A stretch of 36,748 bases of DNA, from the NCBI GenBank assembly GCA_031272805.1, contig JAISTC010000117.1, positions 1 to 36,748 on the forward strand, written 5' to 3'. A program made the translations under genes and the position numbers. Of the stretch, positions 1 through 6,579 are shown one piece after another. The DNA is from Propionibacteriaceae bacterium (GTDB taxonomy: Bacteria; Actinomycetota; Actinomycetes; Propionibacteriales; Propionibacteriaceae). The notes under the pieces are model-generated. The model was not told the origin of the DNA. It made no database searches and saw nothing but the letters and a program-made list of their open reading frames with translations. Each line of letters begins with the position of its first letter. Position 1 is the first letter of the stretch.

Positions 1-129
1 GACGCCATCGAGCGGGCCGTCACGCTGGCCGACGACGCCGGCCCGGCCGCCGGCATCCTGGTCGGCGGCTCCGTCATCCTGGCCGGCGCGGCCCGCCACC
101 TTCTGGCCCCGGACAAGCCCCTGGCCTGA
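1..129 (+). CDS. folC: C-terminal end of folylpolyglutamate/dihydrofolate synthase (partial)
   Basis: The window opens inside a reading frame that ends with TGA at 127-129. The 42 visible residues contain GGSVILAGAARHLL, which resembles the C-terminal 'GS-hydrophobic-GxxR' strand of Mur-ligase-family FolC proteins, the enzymes that add glutamate to folates in the cytoplasm. The ATP-binding and ligase domains lie outside the window, so the call rests on this short tail and on gene context. A strong hairpin follows 60 bp downstream. Another Mur-ligase family member cannot be excluded. Confidence 0.55.
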   Translation, partial: DAIERAVTLADDAGPAAGILVGGSVILAGAARHLLAPDKPLA

Positions 130-189
130 GGGCGGTCAGCCGTCGTCACGCCGTCGCCACGCCAGTGCCACGCCGCTCGTCACACCGTC

Positions 190-219
190 GCCACAGGCCG
201 CCGTTAGGCGGCCTGTGGC
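190..219 (+). terminator. Perfect 13-bp hairpin between folC and the MauE-like gene
   Basis: Arms 190-202 and 207-219 are exact inverted complements around the loop GTTA. There is no T-run after the stem, so it is either a U-less terminator for folC or an operator/leader structure for the next gene, which starts only 12 bp further on. The rest of the 102-bp gap is a GTCGCCACGCC-like imperfect repeat with no gene. Confidence 0.5.
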
Positions 220-231
220 AGACTGTGGCCC

Positions 232-888
232 ATGTCTGAGGGCCAAGCCATGGTGTGGGTCACGTTCGCCGTGGGCGTCGTCGCCGCCGTGCTCCTCGTC
301 CTGCGCCGGAGAGAGGCCGCGGACACGCCGTGGCCGAAGTCGCCGACCAACTGGCTCGGGCTGGTGGCCCGGATCGGGCTCGGCGGCATCCTCCTCTGGG
401 CCGGGCTGGCCAAGGTCGGCGACCTGGCCGGCTCCGTCGTCCTGACGGGCAAGTACCAGATCCTCCCGACCTACGGCCTGGTCAAGTTCGTCGGCTACGC
501 CCTCCCCATCGCCGAGCTGCTCCTCGGCGCGCTTATCCTCTGCGGCATCTTCACGCGCTGGACCGCCCTGCTCGGCGGCCTCCTCATGCTGGTCTACGTC
601 CCCGCCATCGCCAGCCTCTGGGTCCGGGGTATCTGGATGGACTGCGGTTGCGGTGGCGCCGCCGAGGCGGCCCTGTCCGAGGCCGAGGCCAAGCCGCGCT
701 ACCTCCTCGACATGATCCGCGACCTCGTCCTCGCCGCCCTGGCCGCCTGGCTCGTGCTGTTCCCCCAGTCCCGGCCCAGCGTGGACCGCTGGCTGGCCGC
801 GCCGCTCGAGGCCGGCGTGACGCCGGCCCCTGCGCCGGCTCCGGCCAAGCCGAACCACAAGTCCCAGGCCAAGTCCAAGAAGAAGTAG
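232..888 (+). CDS. MauE/DoxX-family redox-associated membrane protein
   Basis: A 218-residue polytopic membrane protein. Hydrophobic segments lie near residues 7-23, 41-62, 85-105, 108-131 and 160-178, followed by a Lys/Pro/Ala-rich cytoplasmic tail. The pattern, the GGxLLxAGLAKV segment in helix 2 and the Cys pair in WMDCGCGG (about residue 141) fit the MauE/DoxX family. MauE is needed for disulfide formation in methylamine dehydrogenase, and related proteins often sit beside thioredoxin-fold partners. Here the next gene, 39 bp on, encodes a DsbA-like protein, so a disulfide relay across the membrane is a reasonable inference. ATG 250, seven bases after GAGGG, is an alternative start that removes six residues. 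CAGACT seven bases before ATG 232 could be a -10 box for a leaderless message. Confidence 0.8.
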   Translation: MSEGQAMVWVTFAVGVVAAVLLVLRRREAADTPWPKSPTNWLGLVARIGLGGILLWAGLAKVGDLAGSVVLTGKYQILPTYGLVKFVGYALPIAELLLGALILCGIFTRWTALLGGLLMLVYVPAIASLWVRGIWMDCGCGGAAEAALSEAEAKPRYLLDMIRDLVLAALAAWLVLFPQSRPSVDRWLAAPLEAGVTPAPAPAPAKPNHKSQAKSKKK

Positions 889-927
889 TCTTCCCCCGTC
901 GCACGCCAGTTGTCCAAGGAGTCCACC

Positions 928-1785
928 GTGTCCCAGCCCATCCCGCCCAGCCCGCAAGCCGACCAGGCCCGCCGGTCCACGATCGTGGCCGTCACGGTGG
1001 GCGTCGTGGCCGTCATCGGCGTGGCCCTCGCCATCCTCCTGCCCAAGCTCGGCCAGGACGAGACGGCCCCCGCCGCGGCGGCGACGTCCGCGGCTGCGAC
1101 GGAGGCGGCTGCGACCGAGGCGGCCAGCGAGCCCGCCACCGAGGCGCCGACCGAGGCGGCGACCGAGGCGCAGTGTGTGCCGTCCGACCCGCCGGTCGCC
1201 CTCCCGACCGTGACGCCGCCGAACGCCAACGCCACCCTGTCCGGCATCGTCGTCAACCCCGAGGCCCCGGCCGACCACATCCTCGTCATCTACCAGGACT
1301 ACCAGTGCCCGGTCTGCGCCCAGGCGGACGCGATCTTCGGCGACGTCATCAAGCAGGCCGTGGCCGACAACAAGATCCGGGTCGAGTACCGCACGATGAC
1401 GTTCCTCGACCGGGTCAACGCGTCCGGCGACACGTACCAGTCCTCGACCCGCGCCGCCAACGCCGCCGCCTGCGCTGACAAGGCCGGTTTCTTCTTCGAC
1501 TACCAGAACTACCTGATGGAAAACCAGGTCACGGAGGGCGTCGGCTACACGGACGCGCAACTGACCGAGGACATCCCGGCGGCGCTCGGCGTCACGGGGG
1601 ACGCCCTGTCGGTGTTCCAGCAGTGCTACGCGGACCAGGAGTACGACGACTTCGTGTACTACGTCTACGCCGCCGCCAGCTACGCCTGCGTCACAGGCAC
1701 CCCGACCTACATGATCGACGGCCAGACCTTGTCCTTGTCCACAGCCGCGCAACTGCAAGCCGACATCGACGCCGCAGTGGCCTAG
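928..1785 (+). CDS. Membrane-anchored DsbA-like thiol:disulfide oxidoreductase
   Basis: From GTG 928 the protein has 285 residues. A short cytoplasmic N-terminus is followed by one transmembrane segment (about residues 18-40), an Ala/Thr/Glu-rich linker (45-88) and a thioredoxin-fold domain. The redox site YQCPVC gives Cys127 and Cys130, and TGTPTYMIDG near the C-terminus supplies the cis-Pro loop. This fits the DsbA/Thioredoxin_4 group that oxidises or isomerises exported proteins. Start choice: AAGGAG at 916-921 is six bases before GTG 928; a TTG at 910 is in frame but lies before that ribosome site. It probably works with the MauE-like protein upstream. A decayed partial copy lies at 3803-3975, beyond the restriction-modification genes. 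Confidence 0.82.
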   Translation: MSQPIPPSPQADQARRSTIVAVTVGVVAVIGVALAILLPKLGQDETAPAAAATSAAATEAAATEAASEPATEAPTEAATEAQCVPSDPPVALPTVTPPNANATLSGIVVNPEAPADHILVIYQDYQCPVCAQADAIFGDVIKQAVADNKIRVEYRTMTFLDRVNASGDTYQSSTRAANAAACADKAGFFFDYQNYLMENQVTEGVGYTDAQLTEDIPAALGVTGDALSVFQQCYADQEYDDFVYYVYAAASYACVTGTPTYMIDGQTLSLSTAAQLQADIDAAVA

Positions 1786-1794
1786 CCCCGAGGC

Positions 1795-1878
1795 CGAGGT
1801 GTCAGCCGAGGCCGAGGTGTCAGGCGCCCCGGCCTTGGCGAGGAACGAGCCCGGGCCGGGGCACCTGATACCGCGGCC
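1795..1878. repeat. ~80-bp palindromic interspersed element (GAGGTGTCAG family)
   Basis: The block carries two GCCGAGGTGTCAG units, then a GC-rich core containing CTTGGCGAGGAACGAGC, and ends with CTGATACCGCGGCC. The same parts occur in the opposite orientation at 17550-17616, and related units occur at 17193-17262 and 20207-20350. It is non-coding and directly follows the dsbA-like gene. Confidence 0.6.
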
Positions 1879-1910
1879 GCCAGGGCACGAATCCCGGCCG
1901 TGGAGTCGCT

Positions 1911-2071
1911 GAGGCCTGCCCTTCATGTAAAGAAGCATTGTCATCCCGGCCAAAGCCGGGATCCTTCCTCGCGGGCTGGTCGCCCCGTCCCTTGTCATCC
2001 CGGCGAACGCCGGGATCTTTCCTCCGGCGCTCGACCACCCGGGTCAAAGATCGGCTTCCGCCGGGATGACA
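1911..2071. repeat. Left repeat block flanking the R-M system
   Basis: The block contains three copies of the palindromic GTCATCCCGGC-GCCGGGATC unit (about 1940-1964, 1993-2017 and, reversed, 2047-2071). The segment from about 1993 to 2071, including CCTCCGGC, the GTCGA-like spacer and ACCCGGG, matches 4017-4096 on the far side of the R-M genes. The leading GCCTGCCCTTCATG also matches 3981-3995. Together with the 1795-1878 element it fills the 308-bp gap after the dsbA-like gene. I see no gene in that gap. Confidence 0.7.
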
Positions 2072-2081
2072 ACGGTGGGGG

Positions 2082-2087
2082 TAGGGT
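2082..2087 (+). promoter_or_regulatory. Possible -10 box of the restriction endonuclease gene (leaderless)
   Basis: TAGGGT lies six bases before ATG 2094, the same spacing seen for the methylase gene (TAGCGT) and the Phd-like gene (TAGTGT). No convincing -35 is visible at 16-18 bp, and the upstream DNA belongs to the repeat block. There is no ribosome-binding site before ATG 2094. Confidence 0.3.
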
Positions 2088-2093
2088 CGTGAC

Positions 2094-2810
2094 ATGGACT
2101 TGACCGCCTCGTTCGAAACCGCTGTTCCCGCAGACGTCTTCGTTCGCTACGAGTTCTTCGAGACGCGTAACGCCGCGTCGATCCTCCGGGCCACGAATGA
2201 AGCTGCGTTTGCGCAGGTGATGGAGATTCTGCGCGAGTTCGAGCTCATCGACGACGATCTGGTCCTGCCTGGCGGGGAGGAGTCGGGGCTGGCCAAGCGG
2301 CTCAACTACGCTTTCCGGAGCCGGGGTTGGCGCGAGGGTCGGGTGGACACCGTGATCAAGCTCCAGCTTCGGCTCATGCCGTTCGCTGAGGCGGGTGAGA
2401 CTGAAGCCAGGGTCGAGGAGTCTAGCGTGACCAACGAGGGCTACAAGGTCGACAACGTGCGTGACCGCATCGCCATGGACCTGGAGTGGAATGCCAAGGA
2501 CGGGAACCTGGACCGTGACTTGGCGGCATATCGGGCCCTGTACGAAGCTGGGCTCATCAATGGGGCGATCCTCGTCACGAGGACCGTCGACGATCTGCGG
2601 GCGCTGGGCTACTTCGTGCGCGTTGAGGCGGGGATGAGCGACGCGGAGGCGCGGAAGGTCCTCAGTACGTCAACGACGACGAACACCAAGAAGCTCCTCC
2701 CGCGGCTGCAACGTGGCGATGCGGGCGGTTGCCCTGTGTTGGCGGTGGCCATCTGCGAGCGGACGTGGCGGGACTGGCAGACCCAACGTGACTACGACAG
2801 AAAGATCTAA
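2094..2810 (+). CDS. BglII/BstYI-like type II restriction endonuclease
   Basis: A 238-residue protein with no signal or membrane segment. Residues 119-135 read VDNVRDRIAMDLEWNAK. This aligns by eye with the BglII/BstYI active-site block, an Asp followed by an acidic-x-Gln/Glu pair, giving candidate catalytic residues Asp120, Asp129 and Glu131. The following stretch of about 30 residues, with DRDLAAYR and GAILVTR, is also family-like. Enzymes of this family cut AGATCT (BglII), RGATCY (BstYI) or related GATC-core sites, so a GATC-core target is inferred, not shown. An MT-A70 methylase follows 36 bp downstream, completing a type II system. Base composition is visibly less GC-rich than in neighbouring genes, and the frame uses more A/T-ending codons, which suggests acquisition from elsewhere. 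Confidence 0.8.
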   Translation: MDLTASFETAVPADVFVRYEFFETRNAASILRATNEAAFAQVMEILREFELIDDDLVLPGGEESGLAKRLNYAFRSRGWREGRVDTVIKLQLRLMPFAEAGETEARVEESSVTNEGYKVDNVRDRIAMDLEWNAKDGNLDRDLAAYRALYEAGLINGAILVTRTVDDLRALGYFVRVEAGMSDAEARKVLSTSTTTNTKKLLPRLQRGDAGGCPVLAVAICERTWRDWQTQRDYDRKI

Positions 2811-2827
2811 TTTGACCAACTAGATCT
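2803..2827. promoter_or_regulatory. Two AGATCT sites between the R and M genes
   Basis: AGATCT occurs at 2803-2808, overlapping the endonuclease stop codon, and again at 2822-2827. The centres are 19 bp apart. AGATCT is the BglII target and is contained in the BstYI target RGATCY. Other copies I noticed in the window (9249, 18945, 31477, 35819) are isolated, so two within 25 bp of this intergenic DNA stands out. The second lies between the -35 and -10 boxes of the methylase promoter. Confidence 0.7.
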
Positions 2828-2840
2828 TTATTAGTAGCGT
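2812..2840 (+). promoter_or_regulatory. Promoter of the MT-A70 methylase gene (leaderless)
   Basis: TTGACC at 2812-2817, a 17-bp spacer and TAGCGT at 2835-2840 form a good actinobacterial sigma-A-type promoter. The start codon ATG 2847 follows after six bases, which places the expected transcription start on or next to the A of the ATG. There is no ribosome site, in keeping with leaderless translation. AGATCT 2822-2827 lies in the spacer. Confidence 0.6.
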
Positions 2841-2846
2841 GATCGC

Positions 2847-3722
2847 ATGACCATTCCGGCGGCCGCGCCGCTCCGCATCGTGACCGACCCTCCGCCCCTG
2901 CCACGAATTCCCGGCGGTTTCAGCACCGTCCTGGCCGACCCGCCCTGGCGCTTCACCAACCGGACGGGCAAGGTCGCTCCCGAGCATCGCCGCCTGGACC
3001 GCTACTCCACGCTGTCGTTGGATGAGATTTGCGCGATCGACGTGGCGTCGGTGGTGGCCGACAACGCCCACCTGTACCTGTGGGTGCCAAACGCGCTCCT
3101 GCCCGAGGGGATGACGGTCCTGGAGTCCTGGGGCTTCCGGTACGTGTCCAACATCGTGTGGGCGAAGCGTCGCAAGGATGGCGGTCCGGACGGGCGTGGC
3201 GTCGGCTTCTACTTCAGGAACGTGACCGAATTGATTCTGTTCGGTGTCCGGGGTTCGCTGCGGACCCTCGCCCCGGCGCGCAGTCAGGTCAACATGATCG
3301 AGACCCGGAAGCGGGAACACTCGCGTAAGCCTGACGAGCAGTACGGGCTGATCGAGAGTTGTTCGCCCGGCCCCTACCTGGAGATGTTCGCCCGCTACCC
3401 GCAACCCGGCTGGACGGTCTGGGGAGACGAGGCCGCTCCGGATATTGAACCGCGCGGCCAACAACACCCGGGCTACACCGGGGGCCGGATTGCCCGCGTG
3501 CCCAAGCTCGACCCCAACGTCAGGATCGACCCCGAACTCGCCAACCAACTGGGGCACACGCTTCAAGTTGAGTACGCCTCGGGCAAGAGCATTCGGCAGT
3601 TGGCGGACGAGACCGGCTACTCCATCGCCCGAATCCGCGGGCTCCTGGAACAAGCCGGCACCACCTTGCGTCCCCAAGGGAGGCGGCCAGCGGAAGACTC
3701 AGAGGCGCGGGCCATCCGCTAG
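2847..3722 (+). CDS. MT-A70-family DNA adenine methyltransferase with C-terminal helix-turn-helix
   Basis: A 291-residue protein. Residues 25-40 contain FSTVLADPPWRF; the DPPW motif (31-34) is the catalytic signature of MT-A70 N6-adenine methylases. The Y-x-W-x-P strand (YLWVPNALLP, about 75) and the NIVWAKR block are also typical. It presumably protects the site cut by the adjacent BglII-like nuclease by methylating the adenine in a GATC core (inference). After the methylase fold, residues about 244-270 (KSIRQLADETGYSIARIRGL) read as a helix-turn-helix followed by a basic tail. A DNA-binding extension on a modification enzyme is a known route to autoregulation in some type II systems, such as the N-terminal ones of M.EcoRII and M.SsoII. 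Transcription appears to start at the ATG. Confidence 0.85.
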   Translation: MTIPAAAPLRIVTDPPPLPRIPGGFSTVLADPPWRFTNRTGKVAPEHRRLDRYSTLSLDEICAIDVASVVADNAHLYLWVPNALLPEGMTVLESWGFRYVSNIVWAKRRKDGGPDGRGVGFYFRNVTELILFGVRGSLRTLAPARSQVNMIETRKREHSRKPDEQYGLIESCSPGPYLEMFARYPQPGWTVWGDEAAPDIEPRGQQHPGYTGGRIARVPKLDPNVRIDPELANQLGHTLQVEYASGKSIRQLADETGYSIARIRGLLEQAGTTLRPQGRRPAEDSEARAIR

Positions 3723-3760
3723 GTCTGGCAGCCCGGCCCACGGCCACACGTCCAGTTGTG

Positions 3761-3793
3761 CACACCGCTGTTGCCTTTTCCGATAGCGGTGTG
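3761..3793 (+). terminator. Hairpin after the methylase gene
   Basis: CACACCGCT (3761-3769) and AGCGGTGTG (3785-3793) are exact inverted complements around a 15-base loop that contains TTTTC. It lies 39 bp after the methylase stop. There is no terminal T-run, so the terminator role is tentative. Confidence 0.4.
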
Positions 3794-3802
3794 TCCGTTG
3801 CG

Positions 3803-3975
3803 TCCGGCATCGTCGTCAACCCCGAGGCCCCGGCCGACCACTTCCTCGTCGTCTACCAGGACTGCCGATGGATCGAAGAACACCGCCGCCAACGCCACCG
3901 CCTGCGTTGACAAGGCCAGTTTCTTTACCCACGGCCGCGCAATTGCAGGCAGACATCGACGCCGCGGTGGGTTAG
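3803..3975 (+). pseudogene. Decayed partial copy of the DsbA-like gene
   Basis: Three collinear pieces of the intact gene at 928-1785 are recognisable. Positions 3803-3862 match about 1240-1300 (SGIVVNPEAPADH, then VYQD). Positions 3884-3926 match about 1455-1497 (AANA..ACADKA-like). Positions 3928-3975 match about 1732-1785 (TAAQLQADIDAAV, then stop). The sequence between the pieces, including the CPVC redox site, is missing, and the reading frame is not continuous with a start codon. It is the remnant of a second gene copy reduced by internal deletions. Its position on the far side of the R-M genes, facing the intact copy, implies that the R-M unit arrived with, or split, a duplication. Confidence 0.8.
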
Positions 3976-3977
3976 GC

Positions 3978-4096
3978 CCGAGACCTGCCCTTCATGCCTT
4001 CATGCAAAGAAGAATTGTCATCCCGGCGAAAGCCGGGATCTTTCCTCCGGCAGTCGACTACCCGGGCCAAAGATCCCGACTTTCGTCGGGATGACA
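3978..4096. repeat. Right repeat block flanking the R-M system
   Basis: It starts with ACCTGCCCTTCATG and has GTCATCCCGGCGAAAGCCGG at 4017-4036, the spacer CCTCCGGCAGTCGACTACCC, and a reversed unit ending CGTCGGGATGACA at 4096. It corresponds to the left block at 1911-2071 with one palindrome fewer. With the pseudogene and hairpin it accounts for the 416 bp between the methylase and dhaM genes. Confidence 0.7.
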
Positions 4097-4138
4097 AGGG
4101 GGTCGGGCTGACAAGCGGGGCAGGCTGACAAGCGGGCC

Positions 4139-6472
4139 TTATGCCCTCGTTCGGACGGCCAGTTTGACCAAGCCCACCAGTGGTGGGCGCACGCTCAGCT
4201 CTGTCACTCCCAGGCCGATCAGCCGCGGGGTCAGGTCGGGTTGGCTGGCCAGGTCGCCGCACACGCCCACGGGCCGCCCGGCGAACGCGCCGGCCGCGAC
4301 GCCGATCAGGTCCCACACCGCCGCCTTGGCCCCCTGGGCCAGGTGCGCCACGGCGCCATTGCCCCGGTCGGCGGCCATCGTGTACTGGATCAGGTCGTTC
4401 GTCCCGATCGAGATGAAGTCGACCAGCGGCGCGAAGTCCGCCGCCCGCAGCGCGGCGGCCGGCGTCTCGATCATGATGCCCATCGCCACGTGGCCCTTGA
4501 CCCCCGCCAGCGCCTGCTTCAACTGGTCGGCCGCCCACGTGACCTCCTCGACGTCGGAGATCATCGGGAACATGACCCGGACGGGCGTCCGGCGGCTGGC
4601 CAGGGCGACGGCCTTCAACTGCTCCTGGAACAGCTCGGGCAGCCGCCGCATCGCGCGGATGCCGCGTTCGCCCAGCATCGGGTTGGCCTCGGGGTCCTGG
4701 GGCAGGAAGGTCAGCGGCTTGTCACCGCCGGGGTCCCACGTCCGGACCGTGATCATCTTGCCGTCGAGCCCCTGGGCGATCTTGAGGAAGACCGCCGCCT
4801 GCTCCTCGGCCGTCGGCGCGTGGTTCCAGTCGGCGAACAAGACCTCGGTCCGCACGAGCCCCGAGCCGTCGGCCCCGTTGGCGGCGGCTGTCTTGGCGTC
4901 GGTCAGGGACGAGATATTGGCCTCGACCAGGATCCGGCGGCCGGTCCTGGTCACGGCCGGCTGCTGGCACAGCTCGGACGCCAGGGTGGCCTCGTTGCGC
5001 CGCTCCAGCGACAGCTTGTCGAGTTCCGCCAGGTCCGCCATCGTCGGGTTGACCCACAGCCGCCCCTGGACCGGGTCGAGCCCGACGACCGTGTTGTTGG
5101 GCAGGTCCTTGGCGTCGGCCTGGCCCGTCACGACGGGGATGCCGCGCGCGGCCGCGATCATGACGCCGTGGCCGGTCGCCCCGCCCGTACACGTCACGAC
5201 GCCGAGGCAGCGGTCCGGGTTGAGCGACGTCGCGGTCAGGGGATCGAGCTCGTCGATGATGAGGATGCCCTCGAGGTTGGCCAGGTCGAAGGAGATGCCG
5301 GTCAGCTCGGCCGTGATCTGGCGGGCCAGCGAGCGGATGTCCTGGGCCCGCTCGCGCAGGTACGGGTCGTCCAGCGCGGCCAACTCGGCGGCCAGCGCGG
5401 CGAAGTCCTGTTCGACGATCTCGACCGCGGAGTGGCCCTCGGCCACGCCGGAGTTGAGCGTCGCGGTCAGTTCCGGGTCCTCCAGGAGGATGGCCTGGGC
5501 GGCGAAGACGGCGGAGTGTTCGCCCGGCTGCTCGGCCTGGTGGTGGAGGCGGGCGAGGACCTGGCCGATCGCCTGGGTCAGCCGCGTCCGCTCGGTCGCC
5601 GGGCTGCCCGGCTGGTAGGCGGACGTGTCGACGGCGGTCGAGAAGTGGTGGGCCGGGCCGACGGCGATCTGGCGACCGGTCTGGGCCTGCTCGGCGATCT
5701 CGCCGTCCGCCTCGGCGATGGGCACGGTGGCGTCGAGTTCGCCGAAGCCGTCGGCGGCGAGCTGCTGGAGCTTGGCCAGCGCCACGGCCGCGTCCGGCCC
5801 CGTGATCCGGGCGGACAGCGTGTCGCCCTGGCGCAGCCCGAGGGTCGTCACGCCGGCCAGGCTGGTAGCGGGCACGGGCCCCTTATTCTTGGCCTTGTTG
5901 GTCAACTGGATCTGGGCGTCGAGGCCGCGCAGCCCCGCCACGAGGTTCGCGGCCGGGCGGGCGTGGAGGCCGTGCTCGTTCGTGATCTCGATCTCGGTCT
6001 CGAGCGCGGGCAGGGCGGTAGTCGGGCTGGCGACCGCGCCCGGGCCGGCCGCGGCGCCGGAGTCGGCGCCCAGGTGGTCGATCTTGGCGGCGAGGCCCGC
6101 GTTGGCCTCGCGCACGACCGTCGCCAGATCCGCGCCGGTCGACGCCGTCACGACCGCCGCGACCAGGCCCTCCACGATCGGGGCCGGCGCCAGCGTGACC
6201 CGCCCGGCGATCTCGGGGCCGACGAGTTCGAGGGCCATCTCCGAGGAGAGAATGGCGGAGCCGAGGTCGGTCAGGACGGCGACGCCGTCCGGCGAGTCGA
6301 CGCCGACGATGGCGTCGGCGATGGCCTGGGCGTCCGTGCCGAGCGTGACGTCGTCGAGGCCCGCCGCGATGGCGATGGCGGGGCGCCCCTCGGCGGGGAC
6401 CATCTCGCCGGCCAGCTCGACCGCGGCCTTGGCCAGGGCCCGGCTGTGCGAGACAACAACGATGCCGATCAT
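4139..6472 (-). CDS. dhaM: DhaM: PTS phosphoryl donor for dihydroxyacetone kinase, EIIA-HPr-Enzyme I fusion
   Basis: A 777-residue cytoplasmic protein that relays phosphate from PEP to the DhaL-bound nucleotide. Domain order: an EIIA-Man-like domain (about 1-130) with phospho-His9 in VVVSHS; HPr (about 158-245) with His170 in NEHGLHARPAA; and Enzyme I (about 265-777). Enzyme I shows His435 in GGATGHGVMIA, the PEP-binding motifs RTWDPGGDKP and FISIGTNDLIQYTMA, and Cys738 in VCGDLAS. E. coli DhaM (about 470 residues) has only a truncated Enzyme I, and many actinobacterial DhaM proteins stop after HPr. This one carries every phosphorelay residue I could check. ATG 6472 is preceded by AGGAG; an upstream in-frame codon at 6505 would add 11 residues without a ribosome site. 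It is the last gene of dhaK-dhaL-dhaM, 107 bp after dhaL. Confidence 0.92.
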   Translation of the reverse strand: MIGIVVVSHSRALAKAAVELAGEMVPAEGRPAIAIAAGLDDVTLGTDAQAIADAIVGVDSPDGVAVLTDLGSAILSSEMALELVGPEIAGRVTLAPAPIVEGLVAAVVTASTGADLATVVREANAGLAAKIDHLGADSGAAAGPGAVASPTTALPALETEIEITNEHGLHARPAANLVAGLRGLDAQIQLTNKAKNKGPVPATSLAGVTTLGLRQGDTLSARITGPDAAVALAKLQQLAADGFGELDATVPIAEADGEIAEQAQTGRQIAVGPAHHFSTAVDTSAYQPGSPATERTRLTQAIGQVLARLHHQAEQPGEHSAVFAAQAILLEDPELTATLNSGVAEGHSAVEIVEQDFAALAAELAALDDPYLRERAQDIRSLARQITAELTGISFDLANLEGILIIDELDPLTATSLNPDRCLGVVTCTGGATGHGVMIAAARGIPVVTGQADAKDLPNNTVVGLDPVQGRLWVNPTMADLAELDKLSLERRNEATLASELCQQPAVTRTGRRILVEANISSLTDAKTAAANGADGSGLVRTEVLFADWNHAPTAEEQAAVFLKIAQGLDGKMITVRTWDPGGDKPLTFLPQDPEANPMLGERGIRAMRRLPELFQEQLKAVALASRRTPVRVMFPMISDVEEVTWAADQLKQALAGVKGHVAMGIMIETPAAALRAADFAPLVDFISIGTNDLIQYTMAADRGNGAVAHLAQGAKAAVWDLIGVAAGAFAGRPVGVCGDLASQPDLTPRLIGLGVTELSVRPPLVGLVKLAVRTRA

Positions 6473-6579
6473 GCGAGCGGTATCTCCTAGTCTTGAGCCG
6501 CGCAAGAGGATGCTTGCCCCGGCACGATACCGCGCCGGAGGGGAGTCCTGATAGTCATGTGGACCTCAGGTTGACCCGC

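Noticed and set aside
136-1998. A 620-residue minus-strand frame over the MauE-like and DsbA-like genes
   Set aside because: It is antisense to two genes with clear membrane segments and a CPVC site, and contains only low-complexity Arg/Gly/Asp sequence.
2094-3722. A separate C (controller) protein gene for the R-M system
   Set aside because: No small HTH gene lies upstream of or between R and M; the only HTH-like segment is within the methylase C-terminus.
3756-4094. A 112-residue open frame spanning the pseudogene and repeat block
   Set aside because: It crosses the deletion points of the dsbA remnant and runs into palindromic repeats; no ribosome site and no domain.
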